Shown: positions 23,378 through 36,929, numbered from the stretch's first letter. The stretch is 64,000 nt of DNA from Fremontodendron californicum (GCA_030761205.1 JAULJL010000005.1:10751501-10815500); one strand, 5' to 3'. Made by a program: numbers and translations. Notes: a model not told the origin generated them from the sequence alone.

Positions 23378-25121
23378 TTTTTTTTGGATAATTGAATTTT
23401 ATTCCAACAATCTAAAAGAAATAGTATGTTCTGTTACATATAAAATCATAAGCTAAGCTTTACATTTGGGTTATACCCCATTGTGCATTAAGTGTAGTAT
23501 TAACATCTAAGATAACAATCTTTGAGCAACACAAAATCTAGTCTTTATCGTATTTACAACTTCGTGAAATAAATCATCAGGAGTTCTTCTTCTAACAGAA
23601 TGCTTCCAAGAGTTTCGTTCCCACCAAATGTAGTAAATTGATGATGTCCAAGCTAGTTTTAACAGAGTAGCTTTGAAAGACTTACGAGGTAGCCCAACTC
23701 AATTCTTCTTGCCATCCTCCAATCTGTCTTTGTATACCCGAAGTAGTTAATGCCTTTTGCCAAACCTGCTTTGAGAAGCTACATGAAAAAAATAGATGAT
23801 CCCTGCTTTTCTCATGACCTACATAAAGAATACATTCAGTAGATTGCAGTTGAATGCCCTAGGAGCTCATTCTTTCCATGGTGCTCAAGTCTGTCCAAGA
23901 TGGTAAGCCACGTGATAAACGAGAATTTTGGTACTTTTAGGGGAAACCACACTAAACCATGCCAGGGAACAGTATCACCTCGGGTCCTTAAGCATTTCCA
24001 TGCATTGATAATAATAAGCTTTTATACAGAGGGTCCAAATCTCATAGCACTAAACGTTGCTTGTGCTATGGTTCTGAGTTTCAAAATCCTCCTCCATCCC
24101 CAACTACAGAGTTGAGGAACCTTGGCCTGCCAGAAACTTGTTCTCCTTAATGGGTAAGCATGCACCCATGCTATCCAAATAGATCCTGAGGAATTGAAGA
24201 GAGACCAAATATGTTTCAAAATGCAAGCAATATTCCAAGTGGTCAGGTTCTTCAATCCCAGTCCACCTTTTTTCTTGGGTCTACAGATGGAATCCCAACT
24301 TACTTTAGCTCCTTTTGCATGTGATTCCTTTCCTTTCCAAAGGAAAGCTAAACATAATTGGTTAACTTTCTGAATAGCTTGCTTTGGTAGTATAAATATG
24401 GAGCATCAAAAATTTTGCAAGCTAAAGAGAATAGACTGAATGAGTTGTAAGTGCCCTTCATAGGATAGCCTCTTTGAAGACCAACTGTTAAGTCTTCTAG
24501 ATATACTCTGAATAAGCGGATCACAGTGTCTCACAGTAAGGCGCCCAGAGATCAAAGGAATTCCATTACCTGATTGGCAATACCCCCATTTTGAACCCTG
24601 TGCTTTCTTTTACATAAAGCTTTGATTCGTGATCAATATTTGCAGCAAAAACTTCAGACTTTTGACTGTTTAACTGCAACCCTGACATGGTGTAAAATCT
24701 TGCAAAATAGAGATAAGACTCCTCATAGACTCTTTTTTTTCCATCTGTAAACACAAGCAGATCATCTGCAAAACTTAGATGTGTAAGCTTTACCCTTATG
24801 CATGTTAGGTGATAGCTATATTTTTTTCTCCTCTGCAGCTTTGTTAAGAATAGATGATAAAACATCCATTACAACTACAAAAAGGTTGGGTGAAAGAGGA
24901 TCTCCTTGTCGTATCCCTTTTTTACCTCGAAAGTATCCAATTAAGCCCTCATTAATAACTATAGAATAGAATGGTGTAGTGATGTAAGCTTTCAACCAGT
25001 CCAAGTACTTATTTGGAAACCCCAAAGCTTCCATAGTGTTGAAAAAAAGCTCCAATCAACAGAATCAAAAGCTTTCTTCAGGTCAATTTTTATGGTCATC
25101 CTAGGAGAGACCCTTCTAGTA
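23378..25121 (-). mobile_element. L1-type LINE fragment (RT to 3' end), decayed
   Basis: On the minus strand, near 25095 it reads MTIKIDLKKAFDSVDW (RT motif A), followed by KKGIRQGDPLSPNLFVVVMD (motif B, about 24900) and THLSFADDLLVFTDG (motif C, FADD, about 24770). The zf-RVT-like tail near 23620 reads IYYIWWERNSW. The 3' end is a short A-tail (T8 on the plus strand at 23378-23385) after AATAAAATTCAATTATCC. Several stops and frameshifts, so non-coding. The 5' side is cut at the LTR boundary at 25122. Confidence 0.88.
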
Positions 25122-26617
25122 TGATACCCCTTTACAAAAACACGGTACCTGACGGCGTTTTTAAGTAAAACGACTCTAGTAAAATGCCACTAAAAACCAA
25201 AATTGCTGTAGTGAAAATAGTTATTTAGTTGTTATTTATGTGTTTTTATAGGTCCAAGGTGATCTGGAGCTTCGAGGTGCAAAACGACAAAAATCGGTGC
25301 ATTCCAATGAGCAAGTAGATTCGACCTCCGGAGCTTCTTTCAAGAAAAACTTGATCTTAAAGACTTCAAATGAGAAAACTCCCTCTTGACTTTTGAATCT
25401 GACTTACATACCTTTCCAACGGTATAAGGCGCGTCAAAATCGGACAAGATTTGCCCAGTCAAAACAGCTGACGGAGTTCGAGAAGCCGACAGGAACCAAT
25501 TCGGACAAACGGAGGAGAAACACCAAGGAGGCCGTAGCAGTGGTGCCGCGGCGCCAAAAGCTGGCGCCGTGGCGCCAAGGGGTATAAACAATATCCGCGA
25601 AAACGAAAAAAAAATGCAAAAACATAAATTTTACCTGTTTTGCTTGGGAACGAAGTTTTGGACTCTAGGAGGCCTTGGACACTTTAAATAGGACTCTTTT
25701 AGGTCAAAATAAAATAGATTTAGACATCTAGAAACCTAATTCTCTCTCAAGAAGATAGCCACCATCAACTTCTCTCAAGAAGATTGGAAGATTGAAGACT
25801 CAAGAACTGACAACTCTTAGTTTCTTCTTTTCTCTTCTTTAATTTTCTTGTGTTGTTAATGATGGTGAAACTATTGGATTATTTGTTTTCATTAATTATC
25901 ATGAACAAAATCTTTTTTACTAGGATTCCAATGCAACTCAACATATAGTTTGAATTTACTTTCTCTCTTTAGCTTGATTTAATGGTTTGTTGAGTTTGTT
26001 CAATCTTGTTCTTAATGCTTCTAATTGCTTAGCTACCAATTATATTGATTTGTTAACCTAAATACAACTAGACATAGGGAGTTTAGTGTTAGACATGGAT
26101 TGAATGACACATGTTTCATATTCATTTATTAGGATGAATTGATCTGCAGGTATGGTAGAAATATACTTACTTGTCATGTATAACCATTGTTAGAGCCTAA
26201 GCTTAATGAGTTCTTTTTTAATTCACTTATCATAGACATATAGTTAATTGGTTAGGAGGAATATTTTTATAAGACCATCGACAGATGCTTATAAATAGAT
26301 TAGAATTCTAGGTTAACAACTCAGGATAATTAATCAAGTGAAAAGGTAGAGAGAGATTCAAGTGAAGTGTTGAGGGAAGTTGTAATCCTAGGCTTTTATT
26401 AATTAATTGAATTCATCTTTATAATTTACTAGCTTTCATATTAATTTATTTTAATTTTAGTTTTTAATTAACATCTTTAATTAGTTGTTTAGATAAGATT
26501 AAGTTGTGTTAATTTTAGTACTTAGCAAATTTAGTAACAATTTCTCGTGGGTTCGACACTCTACTTTTCATTATATTACTTATTACGATACGTGTACTTG
26601 CGTGATTAAAATCGACA
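25122..26617 (+). repeat. LTR-type sequence A (solo or truncated), about 1.5 kb
   Basis: Starts TGATACCCCTTTAC and ends near ATCGACAACG, close to TG...CA ends. Its 3' half (about 25850-26600) aligns with the 3' half of LTR B (30660-31460): GATGGTGAAACT, CAATGCAACTCAACAT, GCTTCTAATTGCTTAGCTAC, CTTAGCAAATTTAGTAACAA. Its 5' half instead resembles LTR C at 46700-46000 (ACGACTCTA, CCTCCGGAGCTT, CCCTCTTGACTTTTGAA, CTTTCCAACG). The ORFs over the GC-rich patch (25340-25625) are LTR artefacts. No target duplication is found because the LINE pieces either side are different and inverted. Confidence 0.75.
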
Positions 26618-29600
26618 ACGTTAATAGACTGCGACAAGTTATGGAAGAAGTTATTGGGGACTCACAATCCGCGTTTATAAGCGGTCGTCAGATTCTTGAT
26701 AGTGTGCTTATTGCTAATGAAATAATATACTGGGTCAGGAAATCAAAGCATAAAGCTTGTGTCTTGCAATTAGATTTTGCAAAGGCATATGATTGTGTGC
26801 AATGGGACTTTCTTGATTATGTTATGGGTAGGATGGGCTTCGGTGACAAATGGAGGAGATGGATGACTGGTTGCATACACTCGGTACCTTTGTCTATTCT
26901 GGTTAATGGATCACCCACAGCTCAGTTTGACATGAAGTGAGGTTTAAGACAAGGTTGTCCTTTATCACTTTTTCTTTTTAACATTGTGGCAGAGAGTCTC
27001 AGTGTGCTTCTCCGTAAAGCAAATGAGTTGAATTTGTTTAGGGGACCGGTGATTGGATCTCAAGGAATTGAAGTGACACATTTACAATTTGCTGATGACA
27101 CGATGATTTTCTGTGAGGCAGTGGGCCCATCTTTGAGAAATGTAATACGCACTCTTAGGTGTTTTGAGCTGATGTCGGGTCTTCAAATAAATTTCACTAA
27201 AAGTGGTCTAGCAGGCATTAATGTTGATTCGAAAATATCAAAAGAATGGGGTGATATGCTGGCATGTCGAATAGTAGAGTGGCCTTTAAAGTACCTTGGA
27301 TTGCCATTTGGAGTGGATTCAAGAAACACTACAATATGGGAACCTGTGATTACCAAAATTGAGTCTAGACTGAGTCATTGGAAGAAAAGGTATTTGTCTT
27401 TCAGAGGACGACTTACCTTGATAAAATCGGTGATGGCTAGTATGCCGTTGTATTATATGTCGTTAAAGCACCGATATCTGTGGTCAAGAAGATTGAAAAG
27501 TTACAAAGAGATTTCTTCTAGGAAGGGAACAATGACAAGCAAAAATTGCATTTAGTTAAATGGCCATCAGTGTGTAGGAGTGTAAATAGTGGAGGACTGG
27601 GTATAATACCAATAGAGGTTCAAAACAGGGGACTTCTCAACAAATGGATATTCAGATTTTCGGAGGAACCAGAGAGTAGTTGGAAGCGAGTGATCTACCG
27701 TAAATAAAGAATGGAGGTTGGTGAATTAATTCCAAGAATTCAGGAACGGATTCTATCATCTACTATATGGAAGGGCATTACAGAACCTTTTCGAGGGAGG
27801 AATTTCATAGTTGCCTTTTAGAAAACATAAGTCTGATGCATGAAAACGGAGGTTCAATCTTGTTTTGGGAAGACAGGTGGCTAAATGGGGTGATTTTAAA
27901 GGAGCAATTCCCAAGGATATATGCTTTGTCTGAGTTTAAAAAAGCAATGATTAACAAGTTTGGGGAATGGGATGGAGATTTGTGGAGATAGAAGATATCA
28001 TTGCGAAGGGACATTTTTGATTGGGAAACTACACAGTGGGAGTGTTTGCTTGGGTTTCTTAAGGGTGTTCAGTTGGACGTGAATATGAAAGACAGATTGA
28101 TTTGGAAACCTGCTTTGGATGGCCATTACAAAACAAAATTATTTAGATGAGCTGTTGAATGTAATGTATCAGAAGTGGGAAATTTTGACGCTTCCAAATG
28201 GCGAGGTTTTATTCCTCATAAAGTAGAGATCTTTCTATGGATTCTATTTCGTAACCAATTGCCTGTTTGCTTGTATTTGTTTAGGTGCAACATTATAACG
28301 AATGATAATCTTCATTGTCCTTTCTGTAAGGATGATGTGGAAACTATAGATCACCTATTTTTACATCGCAAACGTGTATGGTCATTATGGATGTTTATCT
28401 GCGTTTGGTGGAGGATAAGCATTGTGCAACCTCAATCAATCAATGATTGGTTCTTACAATGGATGGGCTTATTACCCAATTCTGCTAATGAGAAGGTATG
28501 GTTTATGCTGTTTGCTGATATGTTGTGGTCTATATGGTTGTGGAGGAATAAAATGGTTTTTAAAGCTAAAGATCTCGATATCAATACCTTGTTATTCCTG
28601 GTTAAAAGTAGACTTGCATGGTGGTGTTGGGCAACATGGCCGAATGATTTTCAGTCAATAGGGGATTTCATTCATAACCCGTGTTCTTTTGTTATAAGCA
28701 AAAAGGAGAAAGTCAAAAGTTCCTTACACTGGACAGCACCGGACTCAAATTGGTTGAAATTCAATGTTGATGCATCTGTCATTGGGAAACCGGGTCCAGC
28801 TAGAATTGGTGGTGTGTCAAGGAATGATAAAGGTATAGTTTTGGCCTTGTTTTCTAAGTCCGTTGGGGTAATAGATTCAAACGAGGCGGAAATGAGGGCC
28901 ATCAAAAAAGCTTTTGAAATTGTAGAATCCAAAAAGCTCTTGAATATTAATTTAGAAGTGGAAAGCGATTCAATGACTGCAGTAGCCTGGTGTAAGTCTA
29001 GCAAGATAAGGCCATGGTGCCTTAATTCATTATTTATGGTGATTGACAGGATAATGAGAAATTTGAAGGAATGTAGGGTGGTACACAAAGGGCGAACCGC
29101 TAATTCTTTTGCGGATGCTTTAGCAAGACAAGGTGTTAGTAGAGCGACGGATCTTCTGGCTTGGGTTAATGAGTGATACTGGTCAGGGTGGTTCTCGGTG
29201 GAAGGCATAATGTGACAGGGAGAAGTTTATACTGACAATTTGTTCATTTTGCAAGTCTCATGGTTTTATTTCTCTGATTCTGATTGGCAAAATTTCCCTT
29301 TTGAGTGAATAATTTATGGGGAACAAGGGGGCGACATTTTTGTGACATAATGGATAACAGCTTCCTTTTAATTGTATTAAAGCTTATGTTTTCTGATGTA
29401 TAAGCTTGGGGTTATGGGTTTTGATATTTCTGAAAGTGGGTAGTCTTATTTTAGGCTTTTTTCATAACAATGATCTTTTGGGGATGGTTGAAAGCATATT
29501 TTTTATGCTTAAGGGTAGATCGCAGCTAGGTTTTTTTGATATGGGTCCTTTGGTCAATCTCCAGAGGGTCATTTGGGGTTCACAATTTTTGTTCCTTGAG

Positions 29601-30117
29601 AATTTTTGATCTTGTTTTATTGCTATTTTTGGTTCTTTGATGGATATATTCGATTTAGAGGCTTGATGGTTTTTGTGTGTAAGGTATGGCGTTTCTTCCT
29701 CTTGCCGGTCACTTTGATGTTTTTTGTTTTCGATAATGGATTCCACGTTAATGTTTGAAGTGGAAGGTTAAAGACAGATCATGAAGAACGTTTTGAATTG
29801 GGACATTTTGTTTGATGCAGAATTGGTTATTGGGTTTTGTTTTCGGTTGTTGGTTTTTATGACCAATTGAATAGGACATTATGGTTTATTAGTTTATTGT
29901 AACACAGGGGTCAATTTAGGGTTTCAAGCATTTATGCTTGAACGATAGCTTATAGGTTTTTTGGTTTATTTATTTTTGCAAGGGTTCATTAGGGATCAGA
30001 CTGATTGTCTGGAAGGTAGTTTTTATTTGTTAGGAGATTTCAGAACTTTCTTTAGAAGTTCTTTGTCATTGTGTTTTATATTCATTCAATAAAATTGTTT
30101 CACAATTCAAAAAAAAA
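26618..30117 (+). mobile_element. L1-type LINE, 5'-truncated and inactivated (RT, zf-RVT, RNase H, 3' UTR)
   Basis: Begins inside the RT (NRLRQVMEEVIGDSQSAF, then SGRQILDS), with LQLDFAKAYDCVQW (motif A), a TGA at 26938-26940 just before GLRQGCPLS (motif B), and LQFADDTMIF (motif C) near 27095. Frameshifts follow at about 27550-27770 and 27990. From 28175 one frame is open to 29176: a zf-RVT segment (CPFCKDDVETIDHLFLH) and an RNase H-like domain (FNVDAS, NEAEMRA, EVESDS, ANSFADALARQG) with the acidic catalytic residues present. 29177-30110 is 3' UTR, ending TTCAATAAAATTG...CACAATTC and a short A run. Dead copy; the endonuclease region is absent. Confidence 0.92.
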
Positions 30118-31560
30118 TGGTTGGTTTGTATGTTGACTCGCGGGTCGGTTTAAGATCTGTATCCAATCGGCTCGGTAAAAAAGTTTAAAAAATTATTTTA
30201 TAAATTATTTTTATTTTAAATGATATATTTAAAGGGGTAGGTGATAACTCTATGAAATAGAGTTATTTTATCTTATTTTGTATTTTAAATTAGCTAAGTC
30301 CTTGTAGTTTAAACTATTAATTAATTTTATTTATTTATTTTATGTTTAATTTAGTTATTATTTTAATGTCATTTGTAATTTTGTAGAGTTCTAAAGCAAG
30401 AATGAAAGAAACAGCTCATATATAGAAAGAGTCTGAGCTGAAAGCAGTTACTTGACCACAAAGTTTTCTTTCTTCAGGCTTTTAGAGCTCTATAAATAGA
30501 AACCACTAGGACTTTATTATTGACTTCTTAACTTCTTACCTTGTAAATAACTTAGTTTTCTTAAGAAAAGAGCAGCTACAACAAGTTTACAAGGAGCAAA
30601 AGAAAAGTTTTGGAGAATTGAAGACGAAAGACCTGACAAACCTTAATTTTTTTTTTCTTTCCCTTTACTTTTCTTTACTTTTTTGTAATATTTATGATGG
30701 TGAAACTTCTTTGGTTTATGTTTTTATTATTTATCATGAACTAATTTATTTTTTTAGGATTGTAATGGAACTCAACATGTAGTTTGGATTATTTTACTCT
30801 ATTTCTTGATTTAATGATATTTGACATTGTTTATTCAATCTTGTGCTTAATGCTTCTAATTGCTTAGCTACTAATTAGATTGATTTGGTAAACTAAATAC
30901 AACTTGGAAAAGGGAGTTTAGTGTTAGATATGAATTGAATAACATATGTTTCATATTCATTTATTATGATGTGATCTGCATGTAGGGTACGAATATACTT
31001 ACGTGTCATGTGTAACCAATTTTGGAGTCTAAGCTTAATGAGTTTCTCTTTAATTCAATTATCATAGGAATATGTTAATTGGTTAAGAGAGACCATCGGA
31101 AGATACTTATAAATAGATTAGAACTCTAGGTTAACAACTCAAGGTCATTAATCAAGTTAAGAGGGTATGAGAGGTTTATAAGAAGCGTTGAAGGAAATTG
31201 TAATCCTAGGCATTTCTCATTAATTAATCTTTCTTTTAATTCACTTTCTTTGTTTATCATTAATTAATCTTTCTTTTAATTTACTTTCTTTGTTTATTAT
31301 TTTATTTAGTTTTTAATTTACATCATTTAATTAATTGTTTGGATAAGATTAAATTGTTTTAATTTTAGTACTTAACGAATTTGGTAATAATTCCTCGTGA
31401 AAAAAATACTCTACTCTTCACTTTATTACTTATTAACGATATGTGCACTTGCGTGGTTAATCCGACAACAATAGGTATGCACGTTGAGTCGCGAGTCGAT
31501 TTAGGATCTGTACCCGATCCACTCGGAAAAAGAAAAAGGAAAAAACGAATTTGTTGCTAA
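30118..31560. repeat. ~125-bp tandem-repeat copies interrupted by a solo LTR
   Basis: 30118-30241 and 31471-31560 carry the signature of the array at 62.56-64 kb (GTTGACTCGCGGGTCGGTTT, AAATGATATATTTAAAGGGG, ACGTTGAGTCGCGAGTCG). They are one continuous repeat split by LTR B. Confidence 0.85.
30242..31470 (+). repeat. Solo LTR B, about 1.23 kb
   Basis: Begins TGATAACTCTATGAAATAG and ends TTAATCCGACAACA (TG...CA). The 5-bp flanks GTAGG (30237-30241) and ATAGG (31471-31475) are a target duplication with one mismatch, and the tandem repeat resumes in register on the far side. No internal retrotransposon domains are present, so it is a solo LTR left by recombination. Confidence 0.88.
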
Positions 31561-32903
31561 CCTATGTGAGAAAATCGATCCTACGAGAGAATAAAATACA
31601 AGCCACAACTTTATTTTTTTTATTTATTATTTTTTACCTCCTATAAGTAAAAATATATAGTATAAAATAAAGTCTAAATATTTTTGAATATATAAATAAC
31701 ATTTAAAAATGCATTTATATTACGTAATTTATAGATGAACAATTATCATAAATTTAATTTTTATAGTTAATAAAATATAATTATATTAATATTATTACAA
31801 TTTAAAAATAAAAAATTATTATTTAAATAAATAATAATTAATTAAAAAAATTAAAAATACGTCGACGAAGCGGGTTTTTTCTTCTTCTAGTATACAATAT
31901 ATTTTAGGATTTTTAACTACACATTTATATGTTAAAATATCTATATACACTATATTAAATTAATCTTTTGAATTGAGTCTAATTGAAAGATATTTGTAAT
32001 CTAATTTTTTTTGCTATTTTGTTTATTTATTTTAATTATTATATATATTTTAATTTTTATAATTATTTAATCAATTTAATAAATAATAAATAATTTTTAT
32101 ATACTTAATTTTTATAATATGTTAAATTAATCCCTTGAATTGAGTCTAATTGGCTGGCATTTGTCATCCAATTAGGCTTCAGTTCTTTTTTTTTTTGTTA
32201 TTTTGCTTTTTTTTTTAAATAAAAAAGTAATTATTTATTTGTGTTTTAATTATTATGTATATATTTTTATTTTTATAATTATTTAATCAATTTAATAAAT
32301 AATAATTAAAAATTAATAAAATAAATAATTATTACATATTTAATTTTCACAATTAACATAAAATTATTATATTAATATGACAAATGTCATCCAACTAAAC
32401 CTTCAATTCTTTTATTTTTTTGCTATTTGCTTGATTTAAAAAAACAAAAACAAAATAAAAATGCAATTATTTTATTTTTATTTACTTTTTAATTATTGTA
32501 TATTTTTTATTTCTATAATTATTTAATCAATTTAATAAATAATAATTTTAAAAAATAAAAATAAATAATTCTTACATATTTAATTTTTATAATTAACATA
32601 AAATTATTATATTAATATTAAGGATATTTAATACTAAATTGTAATATATATATATTTTTAAATTAAGACTTGTAAATGCAATTGTATTACATAAATTATA
32701 AGTAAATAATTTTTACATATTTAGTTTTTATGCATAAAATTATTATATTAATATTAGAGATACTTAATACTAAATTATAATATATTTTTTCCTCTTTTTT
32801 CTCTTGCAATAGGATTAGGTACCTTTAATTACTTGATTGAAAAGTATATATTATTGTATGAAAACATTCTCCAGCGAGAATCTCATCCTAGTAATATGTA
32901 ATA
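31561..32903. repeat. Very AT-rich block with imperfect ~200-240 bp tandem repeats
   Basis: TTTAATCAATTTAATAAATA recurs near 32066, 32282 and 32522; AATTGAGTCTAATTG near 31972 and 32137; AACATAAAATTATTATATTA near 32346 and 32595. No gene. Confidence 0.65.
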
Positions 32904-32917
32904 TTTTACTCGGGTAT

Positions 32918-33071
32918 CTGGTCGCTTAAGCAAGTGGTCTCGAGTTCGAGTTTTTGTAAACGTAGAAAATTTTTTTGGGAGAGGTCCCCGCCTTGGCGCC
33001 CGACAGTACCTCGAAGGATTAGTCCTGAGCGAAACTTCGGGATACCTTGAGTAACAAAAAAATATATATAT
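32918..33071 (+). mobile_element. tRNA-derived SINE
   Basis: Flanked by a perfect 14-bp direct repeat TTTTACTCGGGTAT (32904-32917 and 33072-33085). The head looks tRNA-derived: an A-box-like CTTAAGCAAGTGG and a B-box-like GAGTTCGAGTTT about 30 bp apart. The 3' end is an A/T-rich tail after GAGTAACAAAAAAA. The minus ORF over it is an artefact. Not a working tRNA gene, since no cloverleaf can be drawn. Confidence 0.88.
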
Positions 33072-33259
33072 TTTTACTCGGGTATACATGTATCTATAAG
33101 TTTCAATAATATCTTAATCTTGAAAAATTATAAATTTTTTCAAAACGTTTATTTGCTGATTTATTCATATGTCACTATTGTAATTATTGTCACTATATAT
33201 GTTGTATTTTTTATCATAATTATGCGTAGCACATTTTAAATGATTAAATATATAATCAA

Positions 33260-34435
33260 GGGCGAATGCAGGAGGGCAGGCATGGCCTTGGCTCCTTTAA
33301 TTTTTTTTTGAATTTTTTTTAAATAAGGGTAAAATTATCTTTGAATCCTTTAAATTTTATTTGGCTTTCAATTTGGCCCCTCCTTAATTTTTAAATTTTT
33401 TTTGAAATAAAATAAAATTATGTTCGACTCCTCCAAAATTTGTTTGACCTTTCAATTTAACCCAATTTATAGAATTTATTTGATATAATAAATTTGGTAA
33501 TTTTTTTATTTTAAACATCATTCATTATTATTAGCTTAATTCTCTTTATTTACTTTTTCAATCAATTAACTAGATACATTTACATTAATTATTTTTTTTA
33601 ATATTTTTCATTCTATACTCATAAGGAAAAAATAAATAAATAAAGTTAAACAATTACAATATCTAATACGAATTGTGCATTTAACTTATTTTATTTTTTC
33701 TAAATACATATAATCTTATGATTTTCTTTTATAATATCAAATAACTTTATGTATATTTTAATTAGACAATAATTTTTTTTTTTTTTTTTTTGCGTTGAGA
33801 CTTTATTTCTTATTAATTTTTTTTCATATGTAAAATGAATTATAATATTTAAAAAAATTTAAAAAAATTATTTCATTATAAGAAATTTATATATTATTAG
33901 CAAATTTAATATCATATATAATATTTAAATTTAATATTTTTAAACTAAAGTTGTCCATGGACTAGGTCGAGTCAAACTCACATAGCAAAAAATTTTACTT
34001 GTTCAAGGCCCGGCCCGATTCAAGCCGCATCCTTGGACAGGTTTATTTCACACACGATTTTTGTTTTTATTTTTACTTTTACTTTAAATCTTTATATGTA
34101 TATTTCGGCTAGAGGTGCTCACAGACTGGGCCGTGGCCCGAAATTTTTCTTCATCCTTACCTAGGCTTGGCCTGCAGGCTTGAGGTTACTGTTCCACTCT
34201 ATTTTAAAAAATAAAAAAATATTTTTTTTATTAATATTTTTTTATTTTTATAATTAAATTTAAATAAAATAATAATATTTTATTATTAAAATAGTGATCT
34301 GGGCCGGCTCGGAACACAAAATTTCCTGCTCAGGTCCGACCCAGTACGGGCCGAGCCTGCCGGGTTTGGCGAGCTTCCTAGCTCTTGAGCAGGTATAATT
34401 TCGACCACCCTCGTCAATATTTCTGGCTTCGCCCC
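33260..34435. mobile_element. AT-rich element with GGGCGAA...TTCGCCCC ends
   Basis: Left end GGGCGAATGCAGGAGGGCAG and right end TTTCTGGCTTCGCCCC form an imperfect TIR. The interior is AT-rich, and a GC-rich repeat (CCCGGCCCG, GGGCCGTGGCCC, GACCCAGTACGGGCC) sits at about 33950-34410. Target duplication not resolved. Confidence 0.5.
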
Positions 34436-35984
34436 TATATATAATATTAACAATTTTTTAGCCTATCTTTTTCTTTTAACTACTTAGATCCAAGTTTTCT
34501 AAGTATGTCTCATGGATGAAAAAGAATTATTGAAACATAAGCAATAGTCTCATAATTTTTCATGTAAAAGAAATACTGCAATATAAATAAAAATATCATG
34601 ATTTTTTTTAAAAGAATAGAATGAATTAGTAATTTAAAGTTAAACTAAAAGACACCTAATTCGGAACTTTAATCTTTACATCCATTATATTTTAAAATTA
34701 AATAGTTTAAATTTTATATTTTATAGTAATTTAGAAAAAAAAAAAATTGGTCTTCTATATTTTGAATACGGCCATTTGCATAATTTTAGGATTGTTTATA
34801 TAACGATTTGGTCTTTTATTTGAATTTGATAAATTGTAAAATTTGATGATATATGTGAATTTGCTAAATTGCAAAATTTTGAGGACATGTGTTAGAGATA
34901 AAAGATGTTCATTTCAACATACCTTATCGATTGGCGTCTATATCAGTATATCTTGTATCTCTTCTAATGTAAATTATATGATTTAATATTCAAATTTTTG
35001 TATTCAATTTTATTGAATTTTATTATTACACGTTTAATTCTGTTGACTTTTTAAATAAAGATGAAATTAAAATATTTTATGAAAAAATCTATAATGCTCT
35101 GCTTGGAAATCTAGATTTGGGCCAAAAAATTTGGATTTAGATTTACAAATTCAAATATTTTGTTTGGATGTCAAATAAAAAAATTTGAATTTAAGCAAAT
35201 CCAACATCAATTTTGAAGAGTACAAATATGAAATATGAAATTTCTTTTGAAAGTGAGAATTTACAAAGTCACATTTTTGGCTCCAAACGCAACAACCCAT
35301 CATGTTTTTATCTTTTTTTCCCCATTTTAATCAGACTTTTTTTATCATGTTGCTTTGCTACTGTTTAAAAATATTTGGTAAATTTTTTTTTTTTTTTTGT
35401 TGCTGGAATTCATTTTAGCATCTGTGTTAAAGCCTAAATCACACGTTGATTTACATTTTTAAAATCTTGTATGCAAATGTTGTCGATAAAATGCGTTAAT
35501 CGCGTGCGTGATTCGTTGATAAAATATTAAATTTTTAATTTTAATAATTAGAGTTCAAATTCTTATAGCCTAAAATATAAAATATATATATGTTTAATTT
35601 ATTTACTTTCATGTGTAGTAAAGATCAAGAAAAACTATGATAAATATATAGCCTTTAAACAGAAATTAGCAAAGGAAGCACTTAATTTTTCTTTCCAACT
35701 TCGGTCTTAATAATTTCTTTTTCTTTCTCAGTTGACTTCTTAAGTTATTTAATCACTTTTTTATCTTTCAAGTATTTTGTTTAATTTTACATGTAAAACA
35801 TATAAATAATTAAATAGAGCTAAGAAATTAATATAAAAATTGATTGTTAATTGTTTATGCACATTGATCTCATCAATATGGATGGTTTATATAATTTGTA
35901 GTAATTATGTATGCATGTTTTACTCATATTAACAGAAACTCAAATTACTTGGTATACTGTCTTGCAAAGCAGTGTGTTGGTAGG
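34436..35984. other. AT-rich intergenic DNA, no gene recognised
   Basis: AAATTTGAATTT-type words are enriched around 35095-35290 and again, inverted, at 36330-36530. They may be arms of old MITEs around the 35985-36275 repeat. Confidence 0.4.
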
Positions 35985-36275
35985 ATAGTTGATCATGGAT
36001 CGGGTCGCGGTTAGGAAATTTTCTTTCTCTCTTATCTAAGCCCAGCCTTGGGTGGACCTAGACCGACCCGTTTCATTTTTAAATAATTTTAAAAAAATTA
36101 TTTTTATATTAAAATTTATATATTTTAATAATTAAATTTAAATAAAAAAATTATTATATAAATAATAATTCGAATCGGGTCAGCTTGAAATAAAAAACTT
36201 TATCCAGACTCGATCCAATACGGTCCAAACCTGTCGAGCCACACGGGCTACTCGACTCTTGTATAGGTCTACTTC
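35985..36275. repeat. Dispersed GGGTCGG...CGGGC repeat
   Basis: Two GC-rich blocks (GATCGGGTCGCGG...GACCGACCCG and GATCCAATACGG...CACGGGCTACTCGA) flank an AT-rich core with ATTAAATTTAAATAAAAA. Same layout at 34107-34410 and, more decayed, at 49280-49520 and 62165-62410. Confidence 0.6.
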
Positions 36276-36929
36276 TAGGATGCATTTTATATTTTATTTT
36301 GATTTAATTTTTTTATATGTTATATAAGTAAAAAAATAATAATTTTCATTTAAATCCAAATTCAAATCTTATTTATCCAAACAATGAATTTGAATTTATT
36401 CAAAATCTTGAATTTGAATTTTTTATTCTCCCAAACAAAAAAATTTAAATTCATAAATTTGAAAATCATAAATTTCAAATCTAAAATTTTAAAATACAAA
36501 TTCAAATTTAAGTTTTCAAACACAACCTAAATGTAAATTAAATCTTCTCATCATGTTTTTCAGTTACGTTGATATGTAAACAAAGTTAAAGTGTGTAAAT
36601 ATTAATTACATAAGATTTAACTCTTGTTAAAATTGCCATGATTTTAAAAAGTGGTATGTTCTGTCTCTAATAAAAAATTAAACTCGTTGTTCAATCTTTA
36701 GTAAAATAACTTATTTTAAAAATATATATAAATATGTGATATAGTTTAAATGAAAAAAATATTAATTTAAAATAACCGTTTTATACATTTTTTTTAAGTA
36801 ATAAGTAATTGGCATGGTATGACAATTAATGGTTGATTCTAATCCATTTTATCATTCCTAATTAACTTTTTTTTTCCGCCATTTTCTCTTTTTTTTCTTC
36901 TTTGTTTTCCCTCATTAAAGCACATATGA

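Noticed and set aside
25340..25625. ORFs over a GC-rich patch
   Set aside because: They lie in LTR A; similar GC-rich patches occur in LTR C, and the frames are not conserved.
28672..29208. Minus-strand ORF of 178 aa
   Set aside because: Antisense to the LINE RNase H domain, which has catalytic motifs on the plus strand.
32918..33071. Possible tRNA gene
   Set aside because: Only A- and B-box-like words are present; there is no cloverleaf. The direct repeats and A-rich tail identify a SINE.
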